Numbered from the stretch's first letter, positions 5,973 to 16,078 are shown. The stretch is 32,800 nt of DNA from an uncultured Hungatella sp. (GCA_947066955.1 CAMTAF010000036.1:1-32800), one strand, 5' to 3'. Made by a program: numbers and translations. Notes: generated by a model from the letters alone, not told the origin.

Positions 5973-8900
5973 CTACTCTGTCCATACTCCCTGCTGGTCA
6001 ACTGTATATCCGTCAGGTGTTGTCTCGGACCGATACATGGCTCCTGAGGGCTTTCCTGAATTCTCCTGTGCCTGGAATTCCCAGACACCGTCTTTCTGAA
6101 TCCATCCTGTAGCCGTTGTGGGTGAAGTGTTAAGATAATACCATTTTCCTTCAACCTGGATCCAGCCGGTTGCCATCGCTCCATCCGCCTTCAGATAATA
6201 CCAGAAATTATCCTGGTTTTCGAAATACCATCCGGTCCGCATATATCCGTCCCCGTCGAAGCTGTACCACTGGCCATTGATAAACTGCCAGCAATTTGCA
6301 GCGTATGTGCCGTTTGGCAGCTGATATCTCCACTGGCCGTTAACCTGGGTCCATCCGCTGGTACTCTTCGTATTACTTGAACCGCCATATCTTCTCTTTC
6401 TTGTGTAGGAAGGTTTCTCTGGCTCTGGATCTGGCTTCTCGGGCTCCTCCGGATCCGGCTTCTCGGGCTCCTCCGGATCTGGCTTGTCTGGCTCCTCCGG
6501 GTCTGGCTTCTCAGGTTCTTTTGCCGCCTCATTCGCCAGTACCACGGTTCCGGTTCTGGTGGGGAAGAACGTCAGGGTTCCTTCTTCCTTATCCACCTTA
6601 AACTGCAGCGGATACGGTTGTCCCTGTCCGTCGATCACGGCTGCCAGAATCTGCTCGTCGAGATCAAGGTTCTCTGGAATGTTTATGGTTACCATGTAAG
6701 GTATCTTCTGATTCAGAGCAGAGCGGTCCTCATCTTCCTTCTCCCAGAACAGCTGGAGGCGGAGTTTGCAGGCTCTCTCCTCATCCACGGCCTTTCCGTC
6801 GATCTTTGTGGTGGATTTTGAGTCAGCAGAAGATGTGGTGGTCTTCTTGATTGTGGTAAATCCGGCTGCTCTCAGCAACCCGCCGTTCTTCTTCAGAGCG
6901 TTTGTCGGTGTGGCGACGGTATCATCTGTCTCGGAATCCCCGCTGATCACCAGCACGGCTGTGGAAGGCGCTTCTTTGTAGTCAGGAGAAATATTCAGCA
7001 CCATGCCCTGGGCCTTGGGATCTAATTTCTCCACGCTCTCTCCGTTCACTTCCAATCTTTCCGCTACAGGCGCCTCACCTGTCTCCCGAACCATCATGTA
7101 CAGATCAGCCAGTTTCATGAGAGAATCCATGAGGTAATTGACCAGTCTGTCGCTGTCCGCGCTTTCTGCGGCAAGGATTGCGTTCCTTACAGCATCCTCA
7201 GCCTCAGGGCTGTCTGCTCCCAGATCCGCTATCACTTCCTCCGCGAACTCGATCTTTAACTCTAACTTCTTCATGTCCTCCGGCAGCTCTGTGGTAACCA
7301 CATCTCCGCCCAGAGAGACGCTGGCATTCAGAGTCAATCCGGACTCTGTCTTTGCCGTCACGGTCAAAGCCAGATTCTTTTCTTCCTGATCCACTGACAA
7401 AACGCCTTCGCTGTCAATCATTGTCCCGGCTGCCAGAGTCTCGCTGCCGGTCACCGACCAGGTGATCTCTCCCGCGTTGCCTGCGTAATCTCTTACTTCA
7501 AAGATCCTGCTTTCTCCCGGCCTCATGGTTGCGGAAGCAGGATAGATGGAAGCGGGGAGCTGCAGTCTGGCCGTGGAGGAGGCGCCGTTGGTTCCCTCCA
7601 TCTGGAATAACAGTTCCGCACTGCCGTCCTCTAAGATCTTGCAGAACACATTGTCATCCAGTTCTATATCGGAGGCTATGGGTCTGTGAAGGGTGACCCT
7701 GATGGTTCCTTTGTTCTTCATGGTTGGATCGGAAACAGCTACGGTCAGCTGTCCGTTTTCCTCTTCTTTGATCATGACAGAGGCTTTCTTGTCAGAGGTC
7801 ACGTCTCCGACTGTGGTTTCCTCGTCTTCCCAGAAGTTAATTCCTGTGATGCCAAGCTCCTCATGGTAAACCGCCTGGGCTTTGCTGTTGTTCATGAGAA
7901 CCACCACCTTGGGATTCTCGGCGTAATCTGCTGTCTCGTCTGCTGTCATTCCAGGAAGCAGGACATAGCCGTAAGAGGCGTCTGAGGGGGTTGCGCCGTG
8001 GTCAAACCACATCTCCATATAGTTTTCCGTGCTCTCCCCTTCAAAGGTTCCGATATCGCTCCAATTGCCTGTGGTCCTGGCTTTGCGAATATTCAGCTCT
8101 GTGTTCTCATATGGGAAATAGTATCCGGTTCCTTCGGTCTCATTGCCCTCCAAGTGGGCCCATACCACATTCTCCACCGGGGTACCTTTCACATCCGCGG
8201 TTCCTGCCACATAATCTGTCAGTTCTGTGTCAACCGCCTTAACCTCGACGGTTTCTCCGTTTATGGTCAGCTCATTGCTTCCGTCTTCTCTCAGCTTTTT
8301 GTTTTCTACGGTGGTCTCTATGGGAATATCCATACCCTTGTTGGTGATTCCTGTGCCCAGGCAGACGATCTCGTCGTCAAACATAAACCAGGACTTCTTG
8401 CCTCTTAAGTTGGGGGCATAAGAAACTTCCCTATTGTCAAGGCTTCTTCCCTTTCCGCCAATCTCACCGCTGAAAGCCATTCCGCTGATACCATAGTTGC
8501 CTATGGTGCTTCCGCCTACCCAGCTTTCCTGAGACCGGAAATCGCCTTCCTGGAGATAACCGGAGCTGTCTGGCGTACCGTTTCCAATATTCATCGGCAC
8601 CACTGTTGTGCCGGCCAGCCTGAATGGATTCACTGTATTCCAGAAATTATCCGTATACTGGTTATCATCATCATAAATGTAGGTCATGCCATTGCCCTGA
8701 TGCCAGCCGAATTTATTCTCGCCGTTCATAATCTCTGTGTTCTGTATTCTCTCCGAATACATGGATAAAGCAAACAGGTAATCATCCCGTCTGTGGACGG
8801 CCCGATCCATAAGCGGAAATGATTTGTGCATATCCGGCACATAGCTCTCAATAGAACTATCCTCAAGAATCTCCTGAGCTTTCCGCTTAATAGGCATATT

Positions 8901-10556
8901 CGCCACACCCTTGAGACTGTCTATAAATTCCGGATCTGACTCTATCCAGTATTTCATTGCGGATAATACACTCTCCTGGGCTTCCGGGCTGAGATTATCT
9001 ACCATCTGAAGGATAATCGCCATGGAGTCCCGCCCTGCCTGCTGATTGCTGAAAGCTGGTCTTGACACGGAGCGGCCTTTTAAGCTGTCCAGCATCATGC
9101 CTCTGTACATAGAATTTCCATAACCTTCAACAATGTAGTATTCCAGGTTCTGGCGCACTTCGTCTGGATACTGCCATGGAGTCCCGCCGATAAGGGATGG
9201 GATCTTCACTCCGCCCTTCATGAACTCAATTCCATAAGAGCCGATGTACGGCACATGGCTGTGATCCAGATAGGAACCGTCTGAGTAAAAACCGCTGGTA
9301 TATCCGTCAATAGGAATCTGTGTGCTGTCTTCCACCTCCTGAAGCACAAAGGTCTGAGAAGACGCAAGCATCCCAAGGTAAACCAGCTCATTGTCCTCTC
9401 TCAGTGCTCCCAGTCCTACGGACGTGGTGGAACAGTCGATTATATTAGCTCCTTGAGCCAATCTGTATCCTTTTGCATGAGTACTTCCTGTTCCGATGGC
9501 TCCTTCATGGTATGGATCCGGCTGGAAAAAGTACAGGCCTTCTGTGTAAGCCATGATCTGCTCCTCTGTCAACTCATCATAGAGCAGGATCAGAACAGGG
9601 ATCAGATCCTTCGGTATACCGATCTCCCATGTCCACCAGTTGTCTGTCTGGCTCTTTGGCGTATAACATACAGAGCACAGATAATCCAGAATATGGATCA
9701 TATCCTGAAACAGCTCCTTGTTGCCATAATATTGGCTTCCCTCTGTTTTATATGCTTTTGCCATGGCAAGGACCTTCTGAAATGCGGGACGGAATTCCAC
9801 CGCGTCATCCTTGAACTCCATATTCGGATTTTCTTTCCCTGCAGTTTCCTTGCTGGTATCCCATGGGGCATCAGGACAGGAATCCTGGCCTTTGAAAAAA
9901 TAGGCCTCCCAGAATTCTCCGGCTTTCTGGTCTATGTCCGCCAGAATCTCATCGCCGCCCTCTGCGTTGCCGATATTGCTTCCGATAAGAGATTCTTCCC
10001 AAGCCTGGCGGATTTTTCCATAATCCTCTTCTGTAACTTCGGGGAGTTTATCGGGATCTTCATAACGGATAACCACAGGATATACTTTCTCCTTGCCGTC
10101 TTGATCCTGAGCTACCAGCACGAACTCTCCTTTTTCCAGGGCTGTCAGAAAAGCGTCCCCGTTTGGCAGTGTCTCCACTGTGATCAGGTGCTCGGCTGAA
10201 GTATCTCCTGCCTTCCTGGTGCCGTCTACTTCTCCCTCTTTCAGTTCTTTTTTGATCTTGCTGCTTCCTACATTGCGAAGATAGGTTCCATCCTTTTTAA
10301 TAAACTTGGTACTCCATGTTACCCTGTCGGACAATTCAGCCGGCTTCGGTACGGTCAGCTCATCTCCTCTTGTTAAGGTAATCGCATCACCATTTACATA
10401 TTCTGCCCTGTAATCGGTTGCCTCCACAGCAGCCAGAGAACCTGACGTCCCCCCTCCTAGGACAGGAGCCGCCGCCGCGCTCACAGAATTCCCCAGAACC
10501 ATCACCACGGCCATGGCCGCGCTGATCTTCCGGCGCAATCTCTTTTGAACATACAT
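5973..10556 (-). CDS. Secreted PL8 polysaccharide lyase (hyaluronate/chondroitin type) with wall-binding repeats
   Basis: Cleaves uronic-acid linkages of hyaluronan or chondroitin by elimination outside the cell. The protein has 1527 residues. Layout: signal peptide about 1-30; N-terminal beta domain about 40-165; helical catalytic domain about 170-600 with NWWTWEIG (Asn306), DHSHVPYIGSYG (His432 and Tyr441, spaced as in pneumococcal hyaluronate lyase), and MYRG plus GRSVSR near 484-499; lyase super-sandwich domain from about 610 with DNFWNTVNPFRLAGTT (636-651); an Ig-like region about 1000-1080; helical and unknown regions; Pro-Asp-Glu-Lys linker about 1347-1382; and choline-binding-type repeats (GW..., WYYL) about 1400-1495. 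The ATG is set by GGAGGG. It is the last gene of the operon, and a shortened family A repeat lies in the 57-base gap before it. Substrate choice between hyaluronan and chondroitin cannot be read from sequence. Confidence 0.93.
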   Translation of the reverse strand: MYVQKRLRRKISAAMAVVMVLGNSVSAAAAPVLGGGTSGSLAAVEATDYRAEYVNGDAITLTRGDELTVPKPAELSDRVTWSTKFIKKDGTYLRNVGSSKIKKELKEGEVDGTRKAGDTSAEHLITVETLPNGDAFLTALEKGEFVLVAQDQDGKEKVYPVVIRYEDPDKLPEVTEEDYGKIRQAWEESLIGSNIGNAEGGDEILADIDQKAGEFWEAYFFKGQDSCPDAPWDTSKETAGKENPNMEFKDDAVEFRPAFQKVLAMAKAYKTEGSQYYGNKELFQDMIHILDYLCSVCYTPKSQTDNWWTWEIGIPKDLIPVLILLYDELTEEQIMAYTEGLYFFQPDPYHEGAIGTGSTHAKGYRLAQGANIIDCSTTSVGLGALREDNELVYLGMLASSQTFVLQEVEDSTQIPIDGYTSGFYSDGSYLDHSHVPYIGSYGIEFMKGGVKIPSLIGGTPWQYPDEVRQNLEYYIVEGYGNSMYRGMMLDSLKGRSVSRPAFSNQQAGRDSMAIILQMVDNLSPEAQESVLSAMKYWIESDPEFIDSLKGVANMPIKRKAQEILEDSSIESYVPDMHKSFPLMDRAVHRRDDYLFALSMYSERIQNTEIMNGENKFGWHQGNGMTYIYDDDNQYTDNFWNTVNPFRLAGTTVVPMNIGNGTPDSSGYLQEGDFRSQESWVGGSTIGNYGISGMAFSGEIGGKGRSLDNREVSYAPNLRGKKSWFMFDDEIVCLGTGITNKGMDIPIETTVENKKLREDGSNELTINGETVEVKAVDTELTDYVAGTADVKGTPVENVVWAHLEGNETEGTGYYFPYENTELNIRKARTTGNWSDIGTFEGESTENYMEMWFDHGATPSDASYGYVLLPGMTADETADYAENPKVVVLMNNSKAQAVYHEELGITGINFWEDEETTVGDVTSDKKASVMIKEEENGQLTVAVSDPTMKNKGTIRVTLHRPIASDIELDDNVFCKILEDGSAELLFQMEGTNGASSTARLQLPASIYPASATMRPGESRIFEVRDYAGNAGEITWSVTGSETLAAGTMIDSEGVLSVDQEEKNLALTVTAKTESGLTLNASVSLGGDVVTTELPEDMKKLELKIEFAEEVIADLGADSPEAEDAVRNAILAAESADSDRLVNYLMDSLMKLADLYMMVRETGEAPVAERLEVNGESVEKLDPKAQGMVLNISPDYKEAPSTAVLVISGDSETDDTVATPTNALKKNGGLLRAAGFTTIKKTTTSSADSKSTTKIDGKAVDEERACKLRLQLFWEKEDEDRSALNQKIPYMVTINIPENLDLDEQILAAVIDGQGQPYPLQFKVDKEEGTLTFFPTRTGTVVLANEAAKEPEKPDPEEPDKPDPEEPEKPDPEEPEKPDPEPEKPSYTRKRRYGGSSNTKSTSGWTQVNGQWRYQLPNGTYAANCWQFINGQWYSFDGDGYMRTGWYFENQDNFWYYLKADGAMATGWIQVEGKWYYLNTSPTTATGWIQKDGVWEFQAQENSGKPSGAMYRSETTPDGYTVDQQGVWTE
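6414..6518 (-). repeat. Direct repeats encoding the proline-rich linker of PL8
   Basis: Near-identical 18-base units such as ggctcctccggatccggc encode repeated EEPEKPDP units between the lyase part and the wall-binding repeats. Such linkers are typical spacers of wall-attached enzymes and vary in length by recombination. Confidence 0.8.
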
Positions 10557-10577
10557 GATCCATTCCCTCCTTTTTTA

Positions 10578-10616
10578 TGTATCGGCACGCGCCGCTTCGC
10601 GTTTGCCTTCCTCCTA
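10578..10616 (-). repeat. Family A repeat, internally deleted copy
   Basis: On the minus strand the copy starts at the stop codon of the lyase gene (TAG then GAGGAAGGCAAACGCGAAGC). It then jumps straight to GGCGCGTGCCGATAC, the end of the element. The join lies in CGCGAAGCG, a sequence present in both hairpins of full copies, so recombination or slippage between the two hairpin loops explains the deletion. Confidence 0.75.
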
Positions 10617-12626
10617 CCACGACAGAACCGTCATGTGGTCTGTCTCCTGACTCAGATCCATGACCATGGTTCTGCCAAGGCCAAATCCGCCCCTGATGCC
10701 GTTGTAATCAGCCTGATTTCCCACCTCCTGATGCATCAATACGAAACCGATCCTTCTGGTTCCTGTCTCGATCACATATCCTTCTGCCTCCAGAGGACTC
10801 AGCTCTTTGCCGCTGACCCCGTTGCACACAGTCTCCCCAGTGACTTTCACCGGTTGATCCTGCCGGCATCTCACAAGAAACGTGGTCAGCGTCCTGGCGG
10901 CTTTCCCGCCCACAACCAGCTCTCCAGTCTGCCCAAGCTGATTGTAATGCCGGGAAATGGGAGCTGTCCCAAGCTCCATGGCGGCTTCCTTTCCATCTGC
11001 GAAAGCTCTCATGGCAAAGCCGCATCTCTGGCCCTTGCCCCGCACTTCCTCTTCTGTCCCGGACAATTGGATGGTCTCCCCGAAATGAAAGCTCTGGATA
11101 ATCTCCTTTGGCATATTTCCCAAAAAGGTATCGCTGACAGCCAGGATATCCCATCCCACTGCCACGATCCGCCGTCTTACCAGGATCCCCTGATCCCCGT
11201 AGCCCCCGTGGGATCCTTCCACATACAGGTATTCGCCTTTCTGGCATACCCGGTTGGGCAGACACTGGGGCAGGGACTCGTAGGTCCAGGTATCTTTGCT
11301 GTCCGCGTATTCCAGACCTCTGATCATAGGCACATTGTGGGCCCGGGCCGCCTTCAGCCTGTATCGGATGGGGACATCCGTGTAGGTATAGCGCCCGCTG
11401 TCCGTGAGCACCTCCTCCCCGTTCATCCAAAATCCGATGTGCAGTTTGTCCTGGTGTCCGTGTCCCCCTCCTAATGGCCCGTTGACAAAATACAGCCAGT
11501 TAGCCTCCTCTCCCCAGCTGTCCCGGGCTGCCACCTGGCCGGAATCAGGCAGTTCCACGAGGCCCGGCCTGACTTCCGAAGGTTTTAAATTCCGGTAATT
11601 TTCAAACCCCTCAGGGCCGAAAAGCCAGATGCTCTCGTAATCCAGGTTCTCAAAGCCGCCGGCCTTCAGCCTGCCGCTTCCCAGAAGCAGGGCTGCCTGG
11701 CTTAACAGATCCCTCACATCCGTGTCATCGGAATCCCCGGTCATAGGCTGGCGTTTCGCCGGAGTCATAAGGTTCATGGTGGTCATGGCCATCTTCTCGA
11801 TGATTTCCGTTTCTTCCCTGGAAAATGGCTCATCCCCCCAGATCCCGGCAACCCGCAGCACCTCCAGGTAGGCCATCAGCACCTCATTGTGATACATAGG
11901 AGAAGCCTCCCAGTGCATCCCGTCGTCCATCACCTGGACTTGAAGCCCGTGTTTTAGATACCAGCGGGACCGCTCCACATACTCTTTATTATCCAGAAGA
12001 AAGCCCAGCACATACAGCCCGGCAAACTCCATGACACCCCAGTTGCTCTTCCTGGAAAACCCGGTCTTGGGATTGTCAAACAGCCTCTTTGCGTGAACCT
12101 CCATGGCCTCCAGAAAGGCTGCCGCCACTTCCTCCGTCACCGCGGGGCTGTCCGCGCACAGGGCCATAGCCCGCACCCAGTAATCCGCCCGGAGGCCTGC
12201 CTCCAGGGTTCTCCAGGCCAGGCTCTCATTCTCTTCGGTCCATGGCACTCTCTTTACCCAGTCCAGAAGCTGATCCGCCAGCTCCTTGGCGTATTTTTCT
12301 TCCCCTGTGAGGCCGTAAGCCTGCCCAAGGCAGATCCAGTACCGGTGCCGGCACATCTGATAGGCAAACTCCGGATCATTTCGGAACACGTATTTCCAGC
12401 CAATCTCCTGCGAAAAATGGACAGGCTCCTGCGTCTGTTCCATATCCCAGGGAAGCTGGAATAAAAATGTGTGGTCCAGCACCTCGTCTGCCGTCTTCAT
12501 AGTGAGGGCGCATTCATCGGGCCAGTACGTTCTGCTCAACTCTGCCCGCTGTTTTCTCTGAGCGGCATCTACTCCCATCTTTTCCCGAAATCTGTTCCAC
12601 TGCGCTCTCTGTCTCTCATCTAACAT
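10614..12626 (-). CDS. Heparinase II/III family lyase, cytoplasmic
   Basis: The protein has 670 residues and no signal peptide. The N-terminal half is an alpha/alpha toroid-like helical domain (SNWGVMEFAGLYVLGFLL, MHWEASPMYHNEVL). The C-terminal half carries the heparinase II/III signature GGGHGHQDKLHIGF followed by LTDSGRYTY. Conserved His, Asn and Tyr positions support lyase activity on uronic-acid oligosaccharides. I infer that it acts on imported fragments alongside the GH88 enzyme and the sulfatase. The ATG at 12624-12626 is preferred over a GTG six bases upstream because GGGGGAG then has five-base spacing; the GTG would overlap the sulfatase stop as GTGA. The exact PL family (12, 15, 21, 33 or other) cannot be settled by eye. 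Confidence 0.85.
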   Translation of the reverse strand: MLDERQRAQWNRFREKMGVDAAQRKQRAELSRTYWPDECALTMKTADEVLDHTFLFQLPWDMEQTQEPVHFSQEIGWKYVFRNDPEFAYQMCRHRYWICLGQAYGLTGEEKYAKELADQLLDWVKRVPWTEENESLAWRTLEAGLRADYWVRAMALCADSPAVTEEVAAAFLEAMEVHAKRLFDNPKTGFSRKSNWGVMEFAGLYVLGFLLDNKEYVERSRWYLKHGLQVQVMDDGMHWEASPMYHNEVLMAYLEVLRVAGIWGDEPFSREETEIIEKMAMTTMNLMTPAKRQPMTGDSDDTDVRDLLSQAALLLGSGRLKAGGFENLDYESIWLFGPEGFENYRNLKPSEVRPGLVELPDSGQVAARDSWGEEANWLYFVNGPLGGGHGHQDKLHIGFWMNGEEVLTDSGRYTYTDVPIRYRLKAARAHNVPMIRGLEYADSKDTWTYESLPQCLPNRVCQKGEYLYVEGSHGGYGDQGILVRRRIVAVGWDILAVSDTFLGNMPKEIIQSFHFGETIQLSGTEEEVRGKGQRCGFAMRAFADGKEAAMELGTAPISRHYNQLGQTGELVVGGKAARTLTTFLVRCRQDQPVKVTGETVCNGVSGKELSPLEAEGYVIETGTRRIGFVLMHQEVGNQADYNGIRGGFGLGRTMVMDLSQETDHMTVLSW

Positions 12627-12628
12627 GG

Positions 12629-14026
12629 TCACTCCCCCTCTCGCTTTTTATTCCACAAAAACGGGTCATCTAACATGTCCAGATATCCTTTTAACAGTTC
12701 GCGGAACTCCACAACCCTGGGATCCTCACAGTCTCTTTCGATGACCAGGGGATGGAGCTGCCATGGATCCTGTCTGTCGTCATACAGGTATTCCTCCTGC
12801 TTCTCATCCGGCATATAGCCGTTGGTGATCACATAGGTGCAGTCCGGCGTCTTGATTCCCCTCCAACCGCAGGCCTTGTGGGTCAGGCCCAGTTTCGCGT
12901 AAGCGGATACGCTTTCCGCGCTTCCCGGGTAGGAACAGAGAAACATATGGTCCGGCGCCTGCTCCTTCTGCCCCAGCAGGGAGGCGGCATGGCTGATGCC
13001 CTCACAAGTGTCAGGCACAGGCAGGCCCAGATATTCCAGCAGGGTAGGCATATGGTCGGGGCTGGCAAAGATCACATCATTCCTGCCGGGCGCGATTCTA
13101 TTTTTCTGCCTCATCAGCAGCGGAATATGGATGGACTCCTCGTACCACACATTCTTGCTCATCAGCCCGTGGGACCCCAGCATCTCCCCGTGGTCCGCCG
13201 ACAGCACGACCAGGGTGTTCTCCTCCATCTGATTTTCCCGCAGATAGGCTAAAATCCGCCCAAACTGCTCATCGATCCCATTGACGGCGGCAAAATACTG
13301 CCTCGCGATCACCTCCATCTCCGGCGTCCGCTTCCAGTCCGGCACATTGGGCCGCCATTGAATCTCCAGGTCACGGAATTTTTCATAATATTTCTCAGGC
13401 ACCAGCTTATAGGGCAGGTGGGGAGGATTGTAGGATAAAAACAGGGCAAAGGGCTTCTCGCTCTCCCTGTGGGCTTCCAGATACTCCAGGGCTTTGTCCG
13501 TCTCATACTCCGCCGACCATTTCCCCGGACGGATCTGCTTTGGCGAGTCCGCCCAGTAGTGGGGATTTAAGTGGTCGTCGCAGGCCCCGTAGGAGAGCCA
13601 GTAGTCAAATCCCTGGCGCCGCTCCCCCGGAGGCGTGTAGGCATCCCAGTTCTTGGCCCCGGATTCGGGACAGCTGGTAAAGTTGAGTTCCGACGCGTCC
13701 AGGTGCCATTTTCCGATGTAGGCTGTGTCGTATCCCCCGCCCTTTAACACATTGCCGATGCAGGTCTCCTGAGGCTTCAGCATCAGCTTCTCCTCCAGGC
13801 CGATCTTGCAGTTGGTCCACAGACCGATGGAAAAAGGATACTTGCCTGTCATCAGACTGCCCCTGTGGGGAGTACAGAGGGGAAAGGTGCTGTAAGCGTG
13901 ATCAAAGCAAAGGCTTTCCCCTGCAAATTCATCCATGTTGGGGGTGACCGCCTGGTCCTCATGGACACAGCCCATGGCGTGGTAGCGCCATTGGTCCGCG
14001 AAGATATAGATTAAATTCGTCTTCAT
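12629..14026 (-). CDS. Type I sulfatase (formylglycine dependent), cytoplasmic
   Basis: Removes sulfate esters from imported glycosaminoglycan fragments. The protein has 465 residues and no signal peptide. The motif CTPHR at residues 51-55 is the C-x-P-x-R site whose cysteine becomes formylglycine. Asp11 starts the metal site, GKWHLD lies at 105-110, and SADHGEMLGSHG supplies the later Asp and His metal ligands. A cysteine-type site in an anaerobe requires a maturing enzyme (anSME), which is not in this window. The gene is followed within a few bases by the lyase and preceded at 16 bases by GH88, with AGGAAAGGAA as ribosome site. The substrate position (4-O, 6-O or 2-O) is not determinable here. 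Confidence 0.92.
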   Translation of the reverse strand: MKTNLIYIFADQWRYHAMGCVHEDQAVTPNMDEFAGESLCFDHAYSTFPLCTPHRGSLMTGKYPFSIGLWTNCKIGLEEKLMLKPQETCIGNVLKGGGYDTAYIGKWHLDASELNFTSCPESGAKNWDAYTPPGERRQGFDYWLSYGACDDHLNPHYWADSPKQIRPGKWSAEYETDKALEYLEAHRESEKPFALFLSYNPPHLPYKLVPEKYYEKFRDLEIQWRPNVPDWKRTPEMEVIARQYFAAVNGIDEQFGRILAYLRENQMEENTLVVLSADHGEMLGSHGLMSKNVWYEESIHIPLLMRQKNRIAPGRNDVIFASPDHMPTLLEYLGLPVPDTCEGISHAASLLGQKEQAPDHMFLCSYPGSAESVSAYAKLGLTHKACGWRGIKTPDCTYVITNGYMPDEKQEEYLYDDRQDPWQLHPLVIERDCEDPRVVEFRELLKGYLDMLDDPFLWNKKREGE

Positions 14027-14042
14027 GGCAGTTCCTTTCCTG

Positions 14043-15221
14043 TTACCAGTACATATTCCAGTCCGACAGCATCCTGGTCAGGGCTTCCATATAGAAGTAA
14101 TCGCCCCAGGTGTTGCACTCGTCCACACCCCTGTCTTTACAGGTATTCTCTTTGGAATCTCTGGCATAAGTTCCATGAAGCAAAATACCGTTGGATTTCT
14201 CTAAGTCCCTGTTCCCGCACCGGCTGATCAGGGCAGCCATGATCCGGTCCGCCGCGGCCCGGTACTTTTTGGCCTCTTCCTCATCTAAGTACTTGATCAT
14301 CTCCAGAATCCCGCACACCGCCACTGCCGCGGCAGAGGAATCCCTGGGTTCCTCACTTCCTGTGTCGAAATCAAAATCCCAGTAGGGAATCAGATCCTCG
14401 GGAAGATGCTTAATGAAGAAATCGGTGACTCTGCGGAACAGGTCAAGATAGGACCGGTCTTTCAGGTAATGGTAGCTTAAGGCGATCCCGTAGATTCCCC
14501 ACGCCTGCCCTCTTGCCCAGGCCGAATTGTTCCGGTTCCCCTGGTGAGTCACGCCGTAAGCCGGCTCTCCTGTGTCCATGTTGATAAAATAAGTGTGGTA
14601 TGTGGAATCGTCCTCCCTGAGAACGCACTTCATAGCGGTTTTTATATGGTTCTCCGCCATCTGGGCATAGCGCTTCTCCCCTGTCACCTCACTGGCCCAG
14701 TAGAGGATGGGGAGGTTCAGCAGGCAGTCAATGATCAGCCTGTACTCGGAAGGCTCTCCCACATTGCCCCATGCCTGCAAAAACTGTCCCTTCTCCCGGT
14801 ACCTTTCCGCCAGGTGATCCGCGGCCAGCAGCGCCGCTTCCTTTCCCTTCTGGCTGCCTGCCAGCTTGTAGGCAGCAACGCAGGAAAGGCTGAAGAGAAA
14901 TCCCATGTCATGGTGGTTCACATCGATTTTATTTTTAATCCGGTCAAGGAAGCTGTCCACCTGAACCAGGGCCGCGTCTTTAAAAGCCTCATCCTTTGTA
15001 TGCTCATAGGCCAGCCAGATGGACCCTGTCCAGAATCCTGTGGTCCACTCTACATTCTCCGTGGCCTGGTAAAACCCGTCGAAGCTGTTGGAAGACGGAA
15101 ACTTTTTCGTAAACACCGGCAAATCTGCCCGGACAATCCTCACAGCCTCATCCATGGCCTCTCTGGCCATCTTCTCATCTGCTGCCGGATATTTCATCAT
15201 TGACTCGAAAGTCTGAGCCAT
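14043..15221 (-). CDS. ugl: GH88 unsaturated glucuronyl hydrolase
   Basis: Hydrolyses the unsaturated uronic acid from disaccharides released by lyases, giving the free amino sugar. The 392 residues show the alpha6/alpha6 barrel motifs of the family: WTTGFWTGSIWLAYE, NHHDMGFLFSLS, RLIIDCLLNLP, WARGQAWGIYGIALSY and the SSAAAVAVCGI stretch. The aspartates at 105 and 165, sixty residues apart, match the catalytic pair of Bacillus and Streptococcus UGL. There is no signal peptide, so it acts after import. GGAGGAAG lies before the ATG. Position between the transporter and the sulfatase supports glycosaminoglycan use. Confidence 0.94.
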   Translation of the reverse strand: MAQTFESMMKYPAADEKMAREAMDEAVRIVRADLPVFTKKFPSSNSFDGFYQATENVEWTTGFWTGSIWLAYEHTKDEAFKDAALVQVDSFLDRIKNKIDVNHHDMGFLFSLSCVAAYKLAGSQKGKEAALLAADHLAERYREKGQFLQAWGNVGEPSEYRLIIDCLLNLPILYWASEVTGEKRYAQMAENHIKTAMKCVLREDDSTYHTYFINMDTGEPAYGVTHQGNRNNSAWARGQAWGIYGIALSYHYLKDRSYLDLFRRVTDFFIKHLPEDLIPYWDFDFDTGSEEPRDSSAAAVAVCGILEMIKYLDEEEAKKYRAAADRIMAALISRCGNRDLEKSNGILLHGTYARDSKENTCKDRGVDECNTWGDYFYMEALTRMLSDWNMYW

Positions 15222-15250
15222 AATTTATCACTTCCTCCTTTTGGTAAATG

Positions 15251-16078
15251 TTATCCCTTGATGCCGCTGGCAGCCACGCCTTCTACGAAGAACCGCTGGC
15301 AGCTTAAGAACACGATCACAATGGGAATCAGGGAGCACACCGACGCTGCCATGATCCACGCATAGTCGGCTCCGTACTGGGAGATAAACATGCGGATACC
15401 AAGCTGGACGGTCTTCAGCTCTTTGGTCTTTAAGTAGATCAACGGGCCCATAAAGTCATTCCACACATTGGTGAAGGTGAAGATGGTCAGGGTCGCCATA
15501 GCCGGTTTTCCCAGAGGGAAGACAATCTTGCGGAAAATGCCGAATTCATTGAGGCCGTCGATCCTCGCTGCCTCGCAAAGCTCATCGGGGATGCTTATGT
15601 AAAACTGCCTGATGAGGAACACTCCAAAGGCGGAGAAGGCCTGCATGAGGATCAATCCGATATGAGTATCGTTAAGCCCCATCTTGGACACCAGGATAAA
15701 CTGGGGGACCATGTACACCTGCCAGGGAACCGCTATGGTGGTTACATACATAAGGAAGATCAGGTCTCTTCCCACAAATCTGCACTTGGTAAATCCGTAT
15801 GCCGCAAAACAGCTGGTGCACAGCTGGATCACCGTGGTGATGATGGTCAGCTTGGCGGTATTTTTAAAGAAAATAATCAGGGGAAGCTTCTTCCAGATGA
15901 CGCTGTAGTTTTCCGGGTGCATGGTCTCCGGCCACCATCTCATGGGAATGGAAAATACATCCTTATTCAGTTTCAGGGATGAGATTACCATCCAGTAAAA
16001 GGGAACCAACATGGTCACCGCCAGGCAGGTCAAGAGAACATACAGGATGATCTTTGTTACTTTTCTCTTTGTATTCAT
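15251..16078 (-). CDS. Carbohydrate ABC transporter permease, MalG type
   Basis: Inner-membrane permease of a CUT1 sugar importer. The 275 residues have six predicted helices, the first at about 10-30. The cytoplasmic EAA loop reads EAARIDGLNEFGIFRKIVFPL, and the protein ends in the typical VEGVAASGIKG. It starts 13 bases after the partner permease, with GGAGGG upstream. No ATP-binding gene accompanies it; in many Firmicutes a shared MsmK-type ATPase encoded elsewhere serves these systems, which is inferred here. Confidence 0.94.
   Translation of the reverse strand: MNTKRKVTKIILYVLLTCLAVTMLVPFYWMVISSLKLNKDVFSIPMRWWPETMHPENYSVIWKKLPLIIFFKNTAKLTIITTVIQLCTSCFAAYGFTKCRFVGRDLIFLMYVTTIAVPWQVYMVPQFILVSKMGLNDTHIGLILMQAFSAFGVFLIRQFYISIPDELCEAARIDGLNEFGIFRKIVFPLGKPAMATLTIFTFTNVWNDFMGPLIYLKTKELKTVQLGIRMFISQYGADYAWIMAASVCSLIPIVIVFLSCQRFFVEGVAASGIKG

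Noticed and set aside
10545..11474. 309-residue plus-strand open frame opposite the heparinase-type lyase gene
   Set aside because: Shadow frame of the lyase gene; no known motifs, and the start lies over the PL8 ribosome site.
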